From NCBI GenBank assembly GCA_046734335.1, contig JBKPRA010000004.1, positions 1 through 38,968 on the forward strand: a stretch of DNA of 38,968 nt, written 5' to 3'. The position numbers and the translations under genes were made by a program. Shown one piece after another: positions 6,995-13,749 of this stretch. The stretch comes from DATBLE01 sp046734335 (GTDB lineage Bacteria; Actinomycetota; Thermoleophilia; Gaiellales; Gaiellaceae). Under the pieces are notes generated by a model. It had not been told where the DNA came from and made no database searches. It worked only from the letters and a program-made list of their open reading frames with translations. Each line of letters starts with the position of its first letter. The stretch's first letter is position 1.

Positions 6995-8392
6995 CTACGC
7001 CCGGGCCGCAGCAGGCTTCTTCGCCCGTCCCGCTCGCGCCGCCCGCAGCGCGAAGCTGGTCATCGACCGGCCCAGCTTCTGCGCCTCCCCGACCACGGCG
7101 TCGAGCGCGCCGGCGAACCACTCGATGTCCTCCTCGGTGACCGTCAGCGGCGGCAGGCCCTTGACCACGTTCACGCGATGTCCCGCCACCTGGCTGAGGA
7201 TCCGGTGGTCGGTGAAGAGCGGGACGACGACGAGCTGGGCGAAGATCCCCGGCTGCATCTTCTCGAGCATGCGCCAGGTCGTCCGGCCCTTGTCCGGCTC
7301 GCCGAACTCGATCGCCCACATCAGCCCGAGCCCGCGCACCTCCTTGACCACCTCGTAGCGCTCGACCAACGGCCGGGTGCGTTCGAGCAGCAGCTCGCCC
7401 AGACCGGCGGAGGCGTCAACGAGGTCGCGGTCGTCGAGCTCGCGCAGCGTCGCCAGCCCCGCGACCGTCGCGTAGTCGTTCGGCGCGAAGGTCGAGCCGT
7501 GGCTGAACGCGTGCTCGAGCGAGTCGAAGACAGCGTCGTAGACCGCATCGCTCATCAGCAGCGCGCCGACCGGCACGTAGCCCCCGGAGAGCGACTTCGC
7601 CACCGGCATCAGGTCGGGCACCAGCCCCCAGTGCTCGGCGGCGAAAAGCCGGCCGGTGCGGCCGAAGCCCGTCTGCACCTCGTCCAGGCAGAAGAGCGTC
7701 CCATAGCGGCGGCAGAGCTCCTGCGCGCCGGCGAGGTAGCCGTCGGACGGAAGGATCACGCCCTTGCCCAGGATCGGCTCGACCACGAACAGCGCGACGT
7801 CCTCGTGCCGCAGCTGAGCCTCCAGCGCATCGAGGTCGTCGAACGAGATGCGGGCGACACCGGGCAGGTACGGGCCGAAGCGATCGGTGAATGCCGCCTC
7901 GCCGTTGATCGACAACGACCCGAGCGTCAGCCCGTGGAAGGCGTGCTCGACGCAGACGACCCGCCCGCGACCGGTCGCCGCGCGGCCAAGCTTGATCGCC
8001 GCCTCCACCGCCTCGGTGCCGCTGTTCGTGAAGAGCGCCTTGCCGATCGAGGCCGGCGCGCGTCGTACGAGCTCCTCCGCGAGCAGCGGTGTGACCGGCG
8101 AGACGCCCATCTGCGGCGCGTTGGGCGTCTGCAGCTCCATCGCCTCGACCAGCCAGTCGCGCACGCGTGGGTTGTTCCGGCCGACGTTGAACATGCCGAA
8201 GCCGCCCAGCCAGTCGAGGTACCGGTCACCTTCGACGTCGTAGAGGTACGCACCCTCGGTTCGGGCCCAGTCGCGGTCGAAGCCGATCGTCCGCAGCACG
8301 CGGACCATTTGCGGGTTGACGTACTCGGCGTGCAGCTCGAGCGTCTCGCCGGTTCGCCCGCCGAGGAGATCGCGGAGCTCGCCCACGAGCAA
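6995..8392 (-). CDS. Class III PLP-dependent aminotransferase
   Basis: 465 residues of the acetylornithine/4-aminobutyrate/ornithine aminotransferase type. Visible features are LFTNSGTEAVEAAIKLGR (PLP phosphate site, about 120-137), EHAFHGLTLGSLS, the cofactor Asp in LDEVQTGFGRTG (D238), the Schiff-base lysine K266 in VAKSLSGGYVPVGALL, and GSTFAPNDYATVAGLATL. It moves an amino group from an omega-amine or amino acid to a 2-oxo acid; the substrate cannot be told. The start is TTG 8392 or GTG 8386; neither has a strong ribosome site. The basic, alanine-rich tail (RAARAGRAKKPAAARA) is unusual for the family. Only 16 bases separate it from the MarR gene upstream, so they share a transcript. Confidence 0.9.
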   Translation of the reverse strand: MLVGELRDLLGGRTGETLELHAEYVNPQMVRVLRTIGFDRDWARTEGAYLYDVEGDRYLDWLGGFGMFNVGRNNPRVRDWLVEAMELQTPNAPQMGVSPVTPLLAEELVRRAPASIGKALFTNSGTEAVEAAIKLGRAATGRGRVVCVEHAFHGLTLGSLSINGEAAFTDRFGPYLPGVARISFDDLDALEAQLRHEDVALFVVEPILGKGVILPSDGYLAGAQELCRRYGTLFCLDEVQTGFGRTGRLFAAEHWGLVPDLMPVAKSLSGGYVPVGALLMSDAVYDAVFDSLEHAFSHGSTFAPNDYATVAGLATLRELDDRDLVDASAGLGELLLERTRPLVERYEVVKEVRGLGLMWAIEFGEPDKGRTTWRMLEKMQPGIFAQLVVVPLFTDHRILSQVAGHRVNVVKGLPPLTVTEEDIEWFAGALDAVVGEAQKLGRSMTSFALRAARAGRAKKPAAARA

Positions 8393-8408
8393 AGCGTACT
8401 AGCCGGGC

Positions 8409-8867
8409 TCAGACCAACCGGTTGAGCTCGACGAGCAGCGTGCGGAGCTGCGCGAAGCGCCGTTCGCCGAGCTGCCCGGCCCATTCCCGTTCGAGCTCGG
8501 CCACCGCCGCCCGGATGACCTCGATCGCCGACATTCCCCGGCGGGTGACGACGATGCGCTTGGCGCGCAGATCGTCGGGGTCCGGTCGGCGCTCGACATA
8601 GCCGAGACGCTCCAGGTCTCGGAGCAGGTAGTTCAGCGATTGCTTGCTGATGCCGAGGCGGGCGGCCAGCTCCGAGGGGCGGGCGCCGTCCGGGCTTGGA
8701 TACCGGAAGACGGTGAAGTGAGCGGGCTCGAAGTCCACGAAGCCGTTCTCGCGCAACCGGGCAAGCATGTGTGCACGAACGGCCTCCCAGGGAACCCGCA
8801 GCAGGGCGCCGATCAGCGGCCCATCGGATGGAGTAGTAAAGTGACTTGACTTCTTCGCATCCACCAT
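8409..8867 (-). CDS. MarR-family transcriptional regulator
   Basis: 152-residue winged-helix protein. Recognition helix region: RPSELAARLGISKQSLNYLL (about residues 63-82). Wing: VERRPDPDDLRAKRIVVT, the typical D-x-R-A-K-R pattern. Helical dimerisation segments flank both sides. It is divergent from a cupin gene and co-directional with the aminotransferase. A long inverted repeat covers the intergenic region and reaches into its first codons, so it probably represses both directions until a small, often phenolic, ligand binds. ATG 8867 lies inside a CCATATATGG palindrome and has no ribosome site, so the message may be leaderless. Confidence 0.87.
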   Translation of the reverse strand: MVDAKKSSHFTTPSDGPLIGALLRVPWEAVRAHMLARLRENGFVDFEPAHFTVFRYPSPDGARPSELAARLGISKQSLNYLLRDLERLGYVERRPDPDDLRAKRIVVTRRGMSAIEVIRAAVAELEREWAGQLGERRFAQLRTLLVELNRLV

Positions 8868-8887
8868 ATATGGTCAAGCGACTTTAC
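8836..8887. promoter_or_regulatory. MarR operator pair and cupin promoter
   Basis: GTAAAGTGACTTGAC (8836-8850) faces GTCAAGCGACTTTAC (8873-8887); the two are inverted copies that differ only at two central bases. Each contains its own smaller symmetry (AAGTGACTT in the first). Between them lies CCATATATGG. On the plus strand TTGACT (8846-8851), 17 bases and TATGGT (8869-8874) form a good promoter for the cupin gene. One repeat therefore covers the -35 and the other covers the -10 edge and start site. This is the expected geometry for repression by the adjacent MarR protein. Confidence 0.7.
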
Positions 8888-8906
8888 CATCCCGAGAGGA
8901 GCGAGG

Positions 8907-9353
8907 ATGTCCACCATGACTACGGAAGAGATCAGGATCGGGGAGCTGTCGATCAGGTTCCTGATCGAGGGCGACGAGTCGAGCGGTTCGGTGGCGCTGT
9001 TCGAGTTCACCGTGCCCGCCCGAGCGAGAGTGCCGGTCGCGCATAGCCACGACGGCTACGAGGAGACGGTCTACGGGCTCGAGGGCGCGCTGACCTGGAC
9101 CGTCGAAGGCGAGCGGCACGAGGTCGGCCCGGGCGAGGCGCTCTGTATCCGCCGCGGGGACGTCCACCACTTCGAGAACGAGGGCGAGGCGGATGCCCGA
9201 GTGCTTGCCGCCGTCACGCCTGGCGTGCTCGGCCCGGCGTACTTCCGGGAGCTCGCCGCCCTCGTCGACGAGGCCGTGACCGCGGGCAGGCCGCCCGACC
9301 CGGCCCGCATCGGCGAGGTGATGGTGCGGCACGGGCTGACGCCGGCGCCCTAG
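8907..9353 (+). CDS. Cupin-domain protein
   Basis: 148-residue single cupin. Motif 1 is HSHDGYEETVYGLEGALTW (two His and a Glu as likely metal ligands, about residues 48-66). Motif 2 is PGEALCIRRGDVHHFENEG (about residues 77-95, with the last metal His). A short helical tail follows. Such proteins act as small dioxygenases, isomerases or sensors; the exact role is unknown. ATG 8907 follows a good ribosome site AGAGGAG (8895-8901). It is divergent from the MarR gene and under the paired operator, so it is probably part of the MarR response, perhaps processing the inducer. Confidence 0.85.
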   Translation: MSTMTTEEIRIGELSIRFLIEGDESSGSVALFEFTVPARARVPVAHSHDGYEETVYGLEGALTWTVEGERHEVGPGEALCIRRGDVHHFENEGEADARVLAAVTPGVLGPAYFRELAALVDEAVTAGRPPDPARIGEVMVRHGLTPAP

Positions 9354-9359
9354 CTCGCG

Positions 9360-9680
9360 CTACTCGAGGTCGAGCTCGTGCTCGGCCTGCTCCCCGCTCT
9401 CGACGATGTCGCCGTCGGTGAAGAGGATCGCCTGCAGCGCCGTACGCCACTTGGGCGTGCGGCGCAGCAGGAACTCGAGATCCATGCCGAAGTGCTTGAA
9501 CTCCTCGAGCTGCGCGTTCTCCATGATCGCCCGCGCCTGCGGGTCGGGCTCCAGCGAGATGCGCTGCTCGTACCAGCCGATCGCCTCGGCCTCCTCGGTC
9601 AGCGAGGCGATCATGCGGGCGAACGTCCGCGTCTCTGCGCTGAGCTCGCCCGCGGGCTCGTGGTACTGCTCGAAGCCCAT
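9360..9680 (-). CDS. Encapsulated-ferritin-like (EncFtn) ferroxidase
   Basis: 106 residues that match the encapsulated ferritin family along nearly the whole length (YHEPAGELSAETR at the start, MIASLTEEAEAIGWYEQR, AIMENAQLEEFKHFGMDLEF, ILFTDG). By comparison with the Rhodospirillum rubrum protein, the ferroxidase and entry residues are all kept: E29, E30, E32, W36, Y37, E60 and H63. Two chains form one iron site and the family assembles as a decamer that oxidises Fe(II) inside an encapsulin shell. No encapsulin gene is in the window, and the C-terminus (ESGEQAEHELDLE) lacks a recognisable encapsulin-targeting peptide. It is the last gene of an operon with the flavin oxidase, 2 bases after that gene's stop. 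Confidence 0.85.
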   Translation of the reverse strand: MGFEQYHEPAGELSAETRTFARMIASLTEEAEAIGWYEQRISLEPDPQARAIMENAQLEEFKHFGMDLEFLLRRTPKWRTALQAILFTDGDIVESGEQAEHELDLE

Positions 9681-9682
9681 CG

Positions 9683-11284
9683 TCAGCGTCCGTTCCGCAT
9701 CGACGCCGGCCAGAAGCCCTGCTTGCCGGGCGAGAGGATCCCCTTCGGATCGACCGCGTCCTTGATCGTCTCGACGAAGCGCCGGTAGGCGTGCTCGTTG
9801 AACGAGTACTGCTCCTGCGCCAGGTCCATGAAGTCGAGGTGGGCGCGGTACTCGCCATAGCCGTACTTTGCAGCCTCGCTGACGAGCAGCTTCGACGTGT
9901 CGTAGGCGCGGCGCGTCTGCCCCTCGTCCTTCGTGTCGAAGATGACCATGGTCACGTGGATGAAGCTGCGCGAGTTGGTCGGAATGAGCACGGCCGCGTA
10001 GTCAAGCCTTGCCTCCTTCTGGACGAGCCCGCGGATGACGTCCCGCATCTCGACGGCGTCCTTGCCGGTCAGCCGGCCGACCGGCGAGAAGCCGATGTGG
10101 CCGCCCTCCTCGCCGCCGTACCAGCCCGTCATCTGGTTGATGTCCAGGTTGGGCACGCCTGCCTGGACGCGGTCGAAGGGGTGCTCGAGGTTCTCCATGT
10201 CCTCGGGCGCGCACTTCGTGCCCCACACCTCCACCCCGGGGATGGCCTCGAACGCCGCCTTCACCTTGGCGAACCGGTGGTCGACGACGGCTTCGTCCCC
10301 GTAGAGGGCGAAGCGCATCAGCCAGCGGCCGATGTCGAGCTCCTTGGCCATGTGGTCGACCACGTCCTCGGGCATCGGGTCGTCGCCCTGGTACCAGGGG
10401 GCGCGGCTCGAGACCACCGACGCCATCGCCACCGAGTTCCAGATCTGCGGCACGTTCTCGATCGTCCGGTCGAGCATCAGCCGGCGGAGCGTGTCGACGA
10501 TCGGGCCGAGGTCGTCGTCCTTCCAGGCTCTGAGCCACAGCGGCATGTAGCACTCCGGCCACGGCATCAGCCAGACGCCCAGCTTCGTGACGATCCCGAA
10601 GTTCGACTGCATGAAGAGCTGGTCGAGAGTCGGGCCGAGGCTGCGCTTGTAGACGTGCCACGATCGGTTGTCCGGCATCGCGCCCATGCCGGTGCGGAGC
10701 AGCTCGCCGTTCGCGAGCACGACTTCCATCCCGCAGTAGGCGGCCATGTCCTGCGCCTGCGGCAGGTAGGTCGCGCCGTTCTCGAGGAAGTTGCTGACCA
10801 CCCCGCCCCAGCCGAGATCGGGGATCGAGACCATCAGCTTGTGGCCTCCGTCCTTGATCGCGTCGTAGAGGTCGAACCAGCGCACGCCCGGCTCGACCAC
10901 GCAGTACGCGAGCTCCTCGTCGATCTCGAGCACCTTGTCCATGTTCCTGAGGCTGACGATCACCGAGCCGTCGAGTCGCGGAGCCGGCCCGCCGTAGCCG
11001 TTGTTCATCCCGCGGCTGTGCGTCCAGAGCGGAATCCGCCGCTCGTTCGCCACCCGGACGACCGCCTGCACCTCGTCGACCGTGGTGGGCATGACGATCG
11101 CCGAGGCCGAGTAGTCGGTCCACGCCTCGTACTGGAACGGGTCGCGGAACTCGAGGAGCTCGTCCTCGGCCCTCAGGACCTTGTCGGCGCCGATCTCGGA
11201 CGCGAAGTGCTCGACCGCCGCGGCGAACTCGTCCTCGGAGACGCCGGGCGGGAGCCGGACTGGGGCGCTCTGCTGGGTGGCCAT
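9683..11284 (-). CDS. VAO/4-cresol-dehydrogenase-family FAD oxidase
   Basis: 533 residues from ATG 11284. The frame extends to TTG 11320, but that TTGACG looks more like promoter than start; ATG 11293 is also possible. It has a p-cresol methylhydroxylase-type FAD domain (SRGMNNGYGGPAPRLDGSV, CVVEPGVRWFDLYDAI) and cap domain. The phenol-binding residues of vanillyl-alcohol oxidase are conserved: Tyr in NGYGG (Y97), the catalytic Asp in IPDLG (D156) and Tyr-Arg in GEYRAHL (Y479, R480). The protein therefore probably oxidises a para-substituted phenol, with oxygen or a cytochrome as acceptor. A histidine in SFIHVTMV lies where VAO binds FAD covalently, but the exact match is uncertain. Operon: hydrolase upstream, EncFtn downstream. 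Confidence 0.85.
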   Translation of the reverse strand: MATQQSAPVRLPPGVSEDEFAAAVEHFASEIGADKVLRAEDELLEFRDPFQYEAWTDYSASAIVMPTTVDEVQAVVRVANERRIPLWTHSRGMNNGYGGPAPRLDGSVIVSLRNMDKVLEIDEELAYCVVEPGVRWFDLYDAIKDGGHKLMVSIPDLGWGGVVSNFLENGATYLPQAQDMAAYCGMEVVLANGELLRTGMGAMPDNRSWHVYKRSLGPTLDQLFMQSNFGIVTKLGVWLMPWPECYMPLWLRAWKDDDLGPIVDTLRRLMLDRTIENVPQIWNSVAMASVVSSRAPWYQGDDPMPEDVVDHMAKELDIGRWLMRFALYGDEAVVDHRFAKVKAAFEAIPGVEVWGTKCAPEDMENLEHPFDRVQAGVPNLDINQMTGWYGGEEGGHIGFSPVGRLTGKDAVEMRDVIRGLVQKEARLDYAAVLIPTNSRSFIHVTMVIFDTKDEGQTRRAYDTSKLLVSEAAKYGYGEYRAHLDFMDLAQEQYSFNEHAYRRFVETIKDAVDPKGILSPGKQGFWPASMRNGR

Positions 11285-11333
11285 GGCAGGCATCGGAACA
11301 TCTGCGGTGCCCGACGTCAAGCGCCGCGGCGCG

Positions 11334-12284
11334 TCAGCCGGTCAGCCAGCGGCGCGGGTTTTCGACCATGATCCGCTCGAGGTCGTCGTCGGAGACGCCG
11401 CGCTCCCGGAGCTGCGGAAGGATCACATTCTCGATGTGCAGGTAGTCGGCGTGCTCGTCGGCGAAGGCCGGGTCGCCGACCATGAAGTCGTGGAAGGTTG
11501 CGCCGTCATGCGAGAAGTGCAACTGGTCGACATGGCCCTCGGCCAGCACCTTCGTCACGGTGTCGATCCGGTCGGCGTCCGGATTGAAGTGCTCGATGTT
11601 GAACCGGTCCCAGCCCAGATAGACCCCTGAGTCGGCCAGGCGGCGGATGTAGTCGAGGTCGTTCGAGTCGCCGGTGTGGGCGATCACGAGCTTCGCGGGA
11701 TCGACCCCGGCGGCGGTCAGCGCCTCCAGGGCGACGAGCCCGGACTTCGCGGCGGCGTTGGTGTGCACCATCACAGGCGCGCCGGTCTCGGTGTGCGCAG
11801 CACCGACCGCAGCGACGATCCGCGGCACGTCGCCGACCAGGCCGTGCTCCTCCACGGCGAACTTGATGAACCCCGCTTTCACGCCGGTGTCGGCGATCCC
11901 CTCGGTCAGCTCCCGGACGAAGATGCCGGCCAGGGCCTCCCTCGTCCGGTAGCGCAGAAACTGCGGTAGCTCCATGAACGAGTAGACGCCGGTGCAGACG
12001 ACGATGTTCAGGTCGACCTGCTCGTTGATCCGCCGGATACGCGGGATGTCCCGGCCGAGCCCGACGGCCGTGGGATCGACGAGCGTCCGGTAGCCCGCCC
12101 CGCGCAGTCGTTCGAGTTTCGCGACCGCGTCTGCGACGCCGCGATCTTCGTCCCACCAGGGCTCGCCCCAGCGGTGGTTGAAGTTGGCGAGGGTCTCGTG
12201 TCCGAGGATGAAGACGTGGTCGTGGGCCAGCGTCCGGCCGAGGCTCTCGGCAGGAACCGGCCCCATGATGGTCTCGACCGTCAC
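11334..12284 (-). CDS. Phosphotriesterase-family metal hydrolase
   Basis: 316-residue TIM-barrel hydrolase with every ligand of the binuclear centre visible: H21 and H23 (HDH), the bridging lysine K141 (AGFIKFAVEE), H174 (VMVHTNA), H203 (IAHTGD) and D260 (FSHDG). The first-strand motif TLAHDHVFI replaces the common TLxHEH. Relatives include lactonases, phosphotriesterases and resiniferatoxin-binding-like proteins, so lactone or ester hydrolysis is likely but the substrate is open. Start GTG 12284, 4 bases after the DUF2269 gene. The next gene downstream is the phenol oxidase, so it may open or cleave a product or precursor of that oxidation. Confidence 0.9.
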   Translation of the reverse strand: MTVETIMGPVPAESLGRTLAHDHVFILGHETLANFNHRWGEPWWDEDRGVADAVAKLERLRGAGYRTLVDPTAVGLGRDIPRIRRINEQVDLNIVVCTGVYSFMELPQFLRYRTREALAGIFVRELTEGIADTGVKAGFIKFAVEEHGLVGDVPRIVAAVGAAHTETGAPVMVHTNAAAKSGLVALEALTAAGVDPAKLVIAHTGDSNDLDYIRRLADSGVYLGWDRFNIEHFNPDADRIDTVTKVLAEGHVDQLHFSHDGATFHDFMVGDPAFADEHADYLHIENVILPQLRERGVSDDDLERIMVENPRRWLTG

Positions 12285-12288
12285 CGGG

Positions 12289-12861
12289 TCAGAACGACGG
12301 TTTCGCCGCCATGTCGATGACGACCAGGATCAGCAGGGCGGTGTCGAAGCGGAAGATCGTGAACAGCCGTTTGACGCGCCGTCCGACCTCGGGCGACTCG
12401 GGCCCGAACTCCTGCGCGGCCTGGTCGATCCGCCCCAGCTCGGGCCCGACGAAGGCGATGCCGATCAGCATCGCCAGCGCCCACCCGACGACGGCGAAGA
12501 CGATCCAGAAGTGGTGCCAGCCGATGCCCGACTTCTCCACCAGCGCGACGCCGAAGCCGAACACGAAGAACAGCGCGGGCGTGTAGACCCGTGTACCGAT
12601 CCAGGCGCCCATCCGGCCCAGCGCCGCCAGCGTCGGGCCGTCCTGCTTGCTCTCGAAGACGATGCCCAGGGTGGTCAGGGTGATGTCCCCGCCGACCCAG
12701 ACGACGACGGCGAGGATGTGCAGTGTGAGGTAGATCTGGTAGGAGGCGGGCGCGTACCAGAGGAAGACGACCGCGCCTGCGAGCAGCAGCGCTCCCGCGA
12801 CGAGCGCGTCGATGCCAATGGGTGAAACGGGCCTCGGAGCTTCGGCGGTGGTATCGGTCAC
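12289..12861 (-). CDS. DUF2269-type integral membrane protein
   Basis: 190 residues with four strongly hydrophobic helices: IDALVAGALLLAGAVVFLWY, YLTLHILAVVVWVGGDITLT, YTPALFFVFGFGVALVE and FWIVFAVVGWALAMLIGIAF; a fifth weaker one is near the C-terminus (FDTALLILVVIDMA). LHILAVVVWVGG, with a His and a Trp-Val-Gly-Gly in the second helix, is typical of DUF2269 proteins, whose function is unknown. It is the first gene of the operon with hydrolase, oxidase and EncFtn. A -10 box sits directly before GTG 12861, so the mRNA is probably leaderless. A haem or redox role at the membrane is possible but unproven. Confidence 0.8.
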   Translation of the reverse strand: MTDTTAEAPRPVSPIGIDALVAGALLLAGAVVFLWYAPASYQIYLTLHILAVVVWVGGDITLTTLGIVFESKQDGPTLAALGRMGAWIGTRVYTPALFFVFGFGVALVEKSGIGWHHFWIVFAVVGWALAMLIGIAFVGPELGRIDQAAQEFGPESPEVGRRVKRLFTIFRFDTALLILVVIDMAAKPSF

Positions 12862-12867
12862 GGGCGA

Positions 12868-12896
12868 TTCATAGGCGATCGGGCGGAAGGGATCAA
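12868..12896 (-). promoter_or_regulatory. Promoter of the DUF2269-hydrolase-oxidase-EncFtn operon
   Basis: Read on the minus strand: TTGATC (12896-12891), a 17-base spacer and TATGAA (12873-12868), close to the main sigma-factor consensus. Only six bases lie between the -10 box and the GTG start at 12861, so transcription should begin at or next to the start codon and give a leaderless mRNA. No ribosome site is present, which agrees. Confidence 0.55.
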
Positions 12897-12922
12897 GCCC
12901 TGCTGAACGGCGTGCCGCCTGA

Positions 12923-12951
12923 TTGAACAGAGGCCCGCGGTGTGGTTATCT
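12923..12951 (+). promoter_or_regulatory. Promoter of the membrane protein-monooxygenase pair
   Basis: TTGAAC (12923-12928), 17 bases, TTATCT (12946-12951). It lies 33 bases upstream of ATG 12985, which has the strong ribosome site AGGAGGAG (12973-12980). It is back-to-back with the minus-strand promoter, leaving 26 bases between the two -35 boxes; a regulator could act on both. Confidence 0.5.
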
Positions 12952-12984
12952 GACGGGCGCAGGTCAGGCGTCAGGAGGAGCGGC

Positions 12985-13749
12985 ATGTCCACAGCGTTTC
13001 TGGGTCGAGGGCTCGTGCTCGCCGGCATCGTCGCCGGGCTGCTGGCGGTCAGCCTCCCGTTCGCCGGCGAGACGAGATACGTCGACGACGGCACGACGGC
13101 GGCGTTCCTGATCGTGCTTCTGTCGTTCACCAGCCTGCTGCCGGCCGAGATCGGTCGCGACCTCGTCGCGGCCGCCGCCGGGTCGGCCGCGTTCGGATTC
13201 TTCCTCGTGATCCCGTCGATCTATGCCTTCGACAGCTTCGGCAGCCTCGAGTCCGGCGCGTGGCTCGGCCTGTGCACCGCGCTGATCCCGCTCGGCGCCT
13301 TGCTCGTGTTCGCGGCAGAAGAGACACCGGTGAAGGCCCCGGCGGTCGACCGCGGGCCCGGCCTGCTGGTCGGGACGGTCGGCCTCGTTCTCGTCGCAGT
13401 CGGCATCTGGCTCGACCTCGGCCGAGAAGGACCGACCTACTGGAACGCGTCGTCCTCGGGCCATGCCCTCGGGCTGCTGTTGATCGTCCTCGTCCTCGCG
13501 GACGCCGGTGCGCTCGCCGCTTCAGCGCACTCCTCGGCACGGGTCGCCGAGCTCCTGGTGCTGGCCGCCTCGGCGACGTTCGGGTTCACGGTCTTCGCCC
13601 TCGTTGCGGGCGCGTTCGACGACTTCGGCACTCTGGGGGCGGGCGCGTGGATCCAGGCGGCCGGCGGGATCCTGCTTCTCGGCGGCGCCGTCCTGCCGCG
13701 CCTCGTTCGGTCCCGGTCCACGGCTGCGACCGCCGCAGCAGCGGCATGA
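12985..13749 (+). CDS. Multi-pass membrane protein of unknown function
   Basis: 254 residues from ATG 12985, chosen because AGGAGGAG lies 4 bases before it; the frame is open further upstream to 12940. Seven or eight hydrophobic helices fill the chain, for example LVLAGIVAGLLAVSLPFAG, FLIVLLSFTSLLP, GLLVGTVGLVLVAVGIWLDL, ALGLLLIVLVLADAGALAAS and IQAAGGILLLGGAVLP. Two similar halves are suggested by repeated FDSFGSLESGAWLG and FDDFGTLGAGAWIQ segments (about residues 86-99 and 212-225), so the gene may come from an internal duplication. No family was recognised. The stop overlaps the monooxygenase ATG, so the two are coupled. Confidence 0.75.
   Translation: MSTAFLGRGLVLAGIVAGLLAVSLPFAGETRYVDDGTTAAFLIVLLSFTSLLPAEIGRDLVAAAAGSAAFGFFLVIPSIYAFDSFGSLESGAWLGLCTALIPLGALLVFAAEETPVKAPAVDRGPGLLVGTVGLVLVAVGIWLDLGREGPTYWNASSSGHALGLLLIVLVLADAGALAASAHSSARVAELLVLAASATFGFTVFALVAGAFDDFGTLGAGAWIQAAGGILLLGGAVLPRLVRSRSTAATAAAAA

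Noticed and set aside
11285..11320. TTG 11320 as start of the flavin oxidase
   Set aside because: The TTG is part of a TTGACG that resembles a -35 box, there is no ribosome site, and homology does not need the extra residues; ATG 11284 or 11293 is preferred.
9791..11371. Long plus-strand frame opposite the flavin oxidase
   Set aside because: Antisense shadow of the oxidase; no recognisable domain, no ribosome site.
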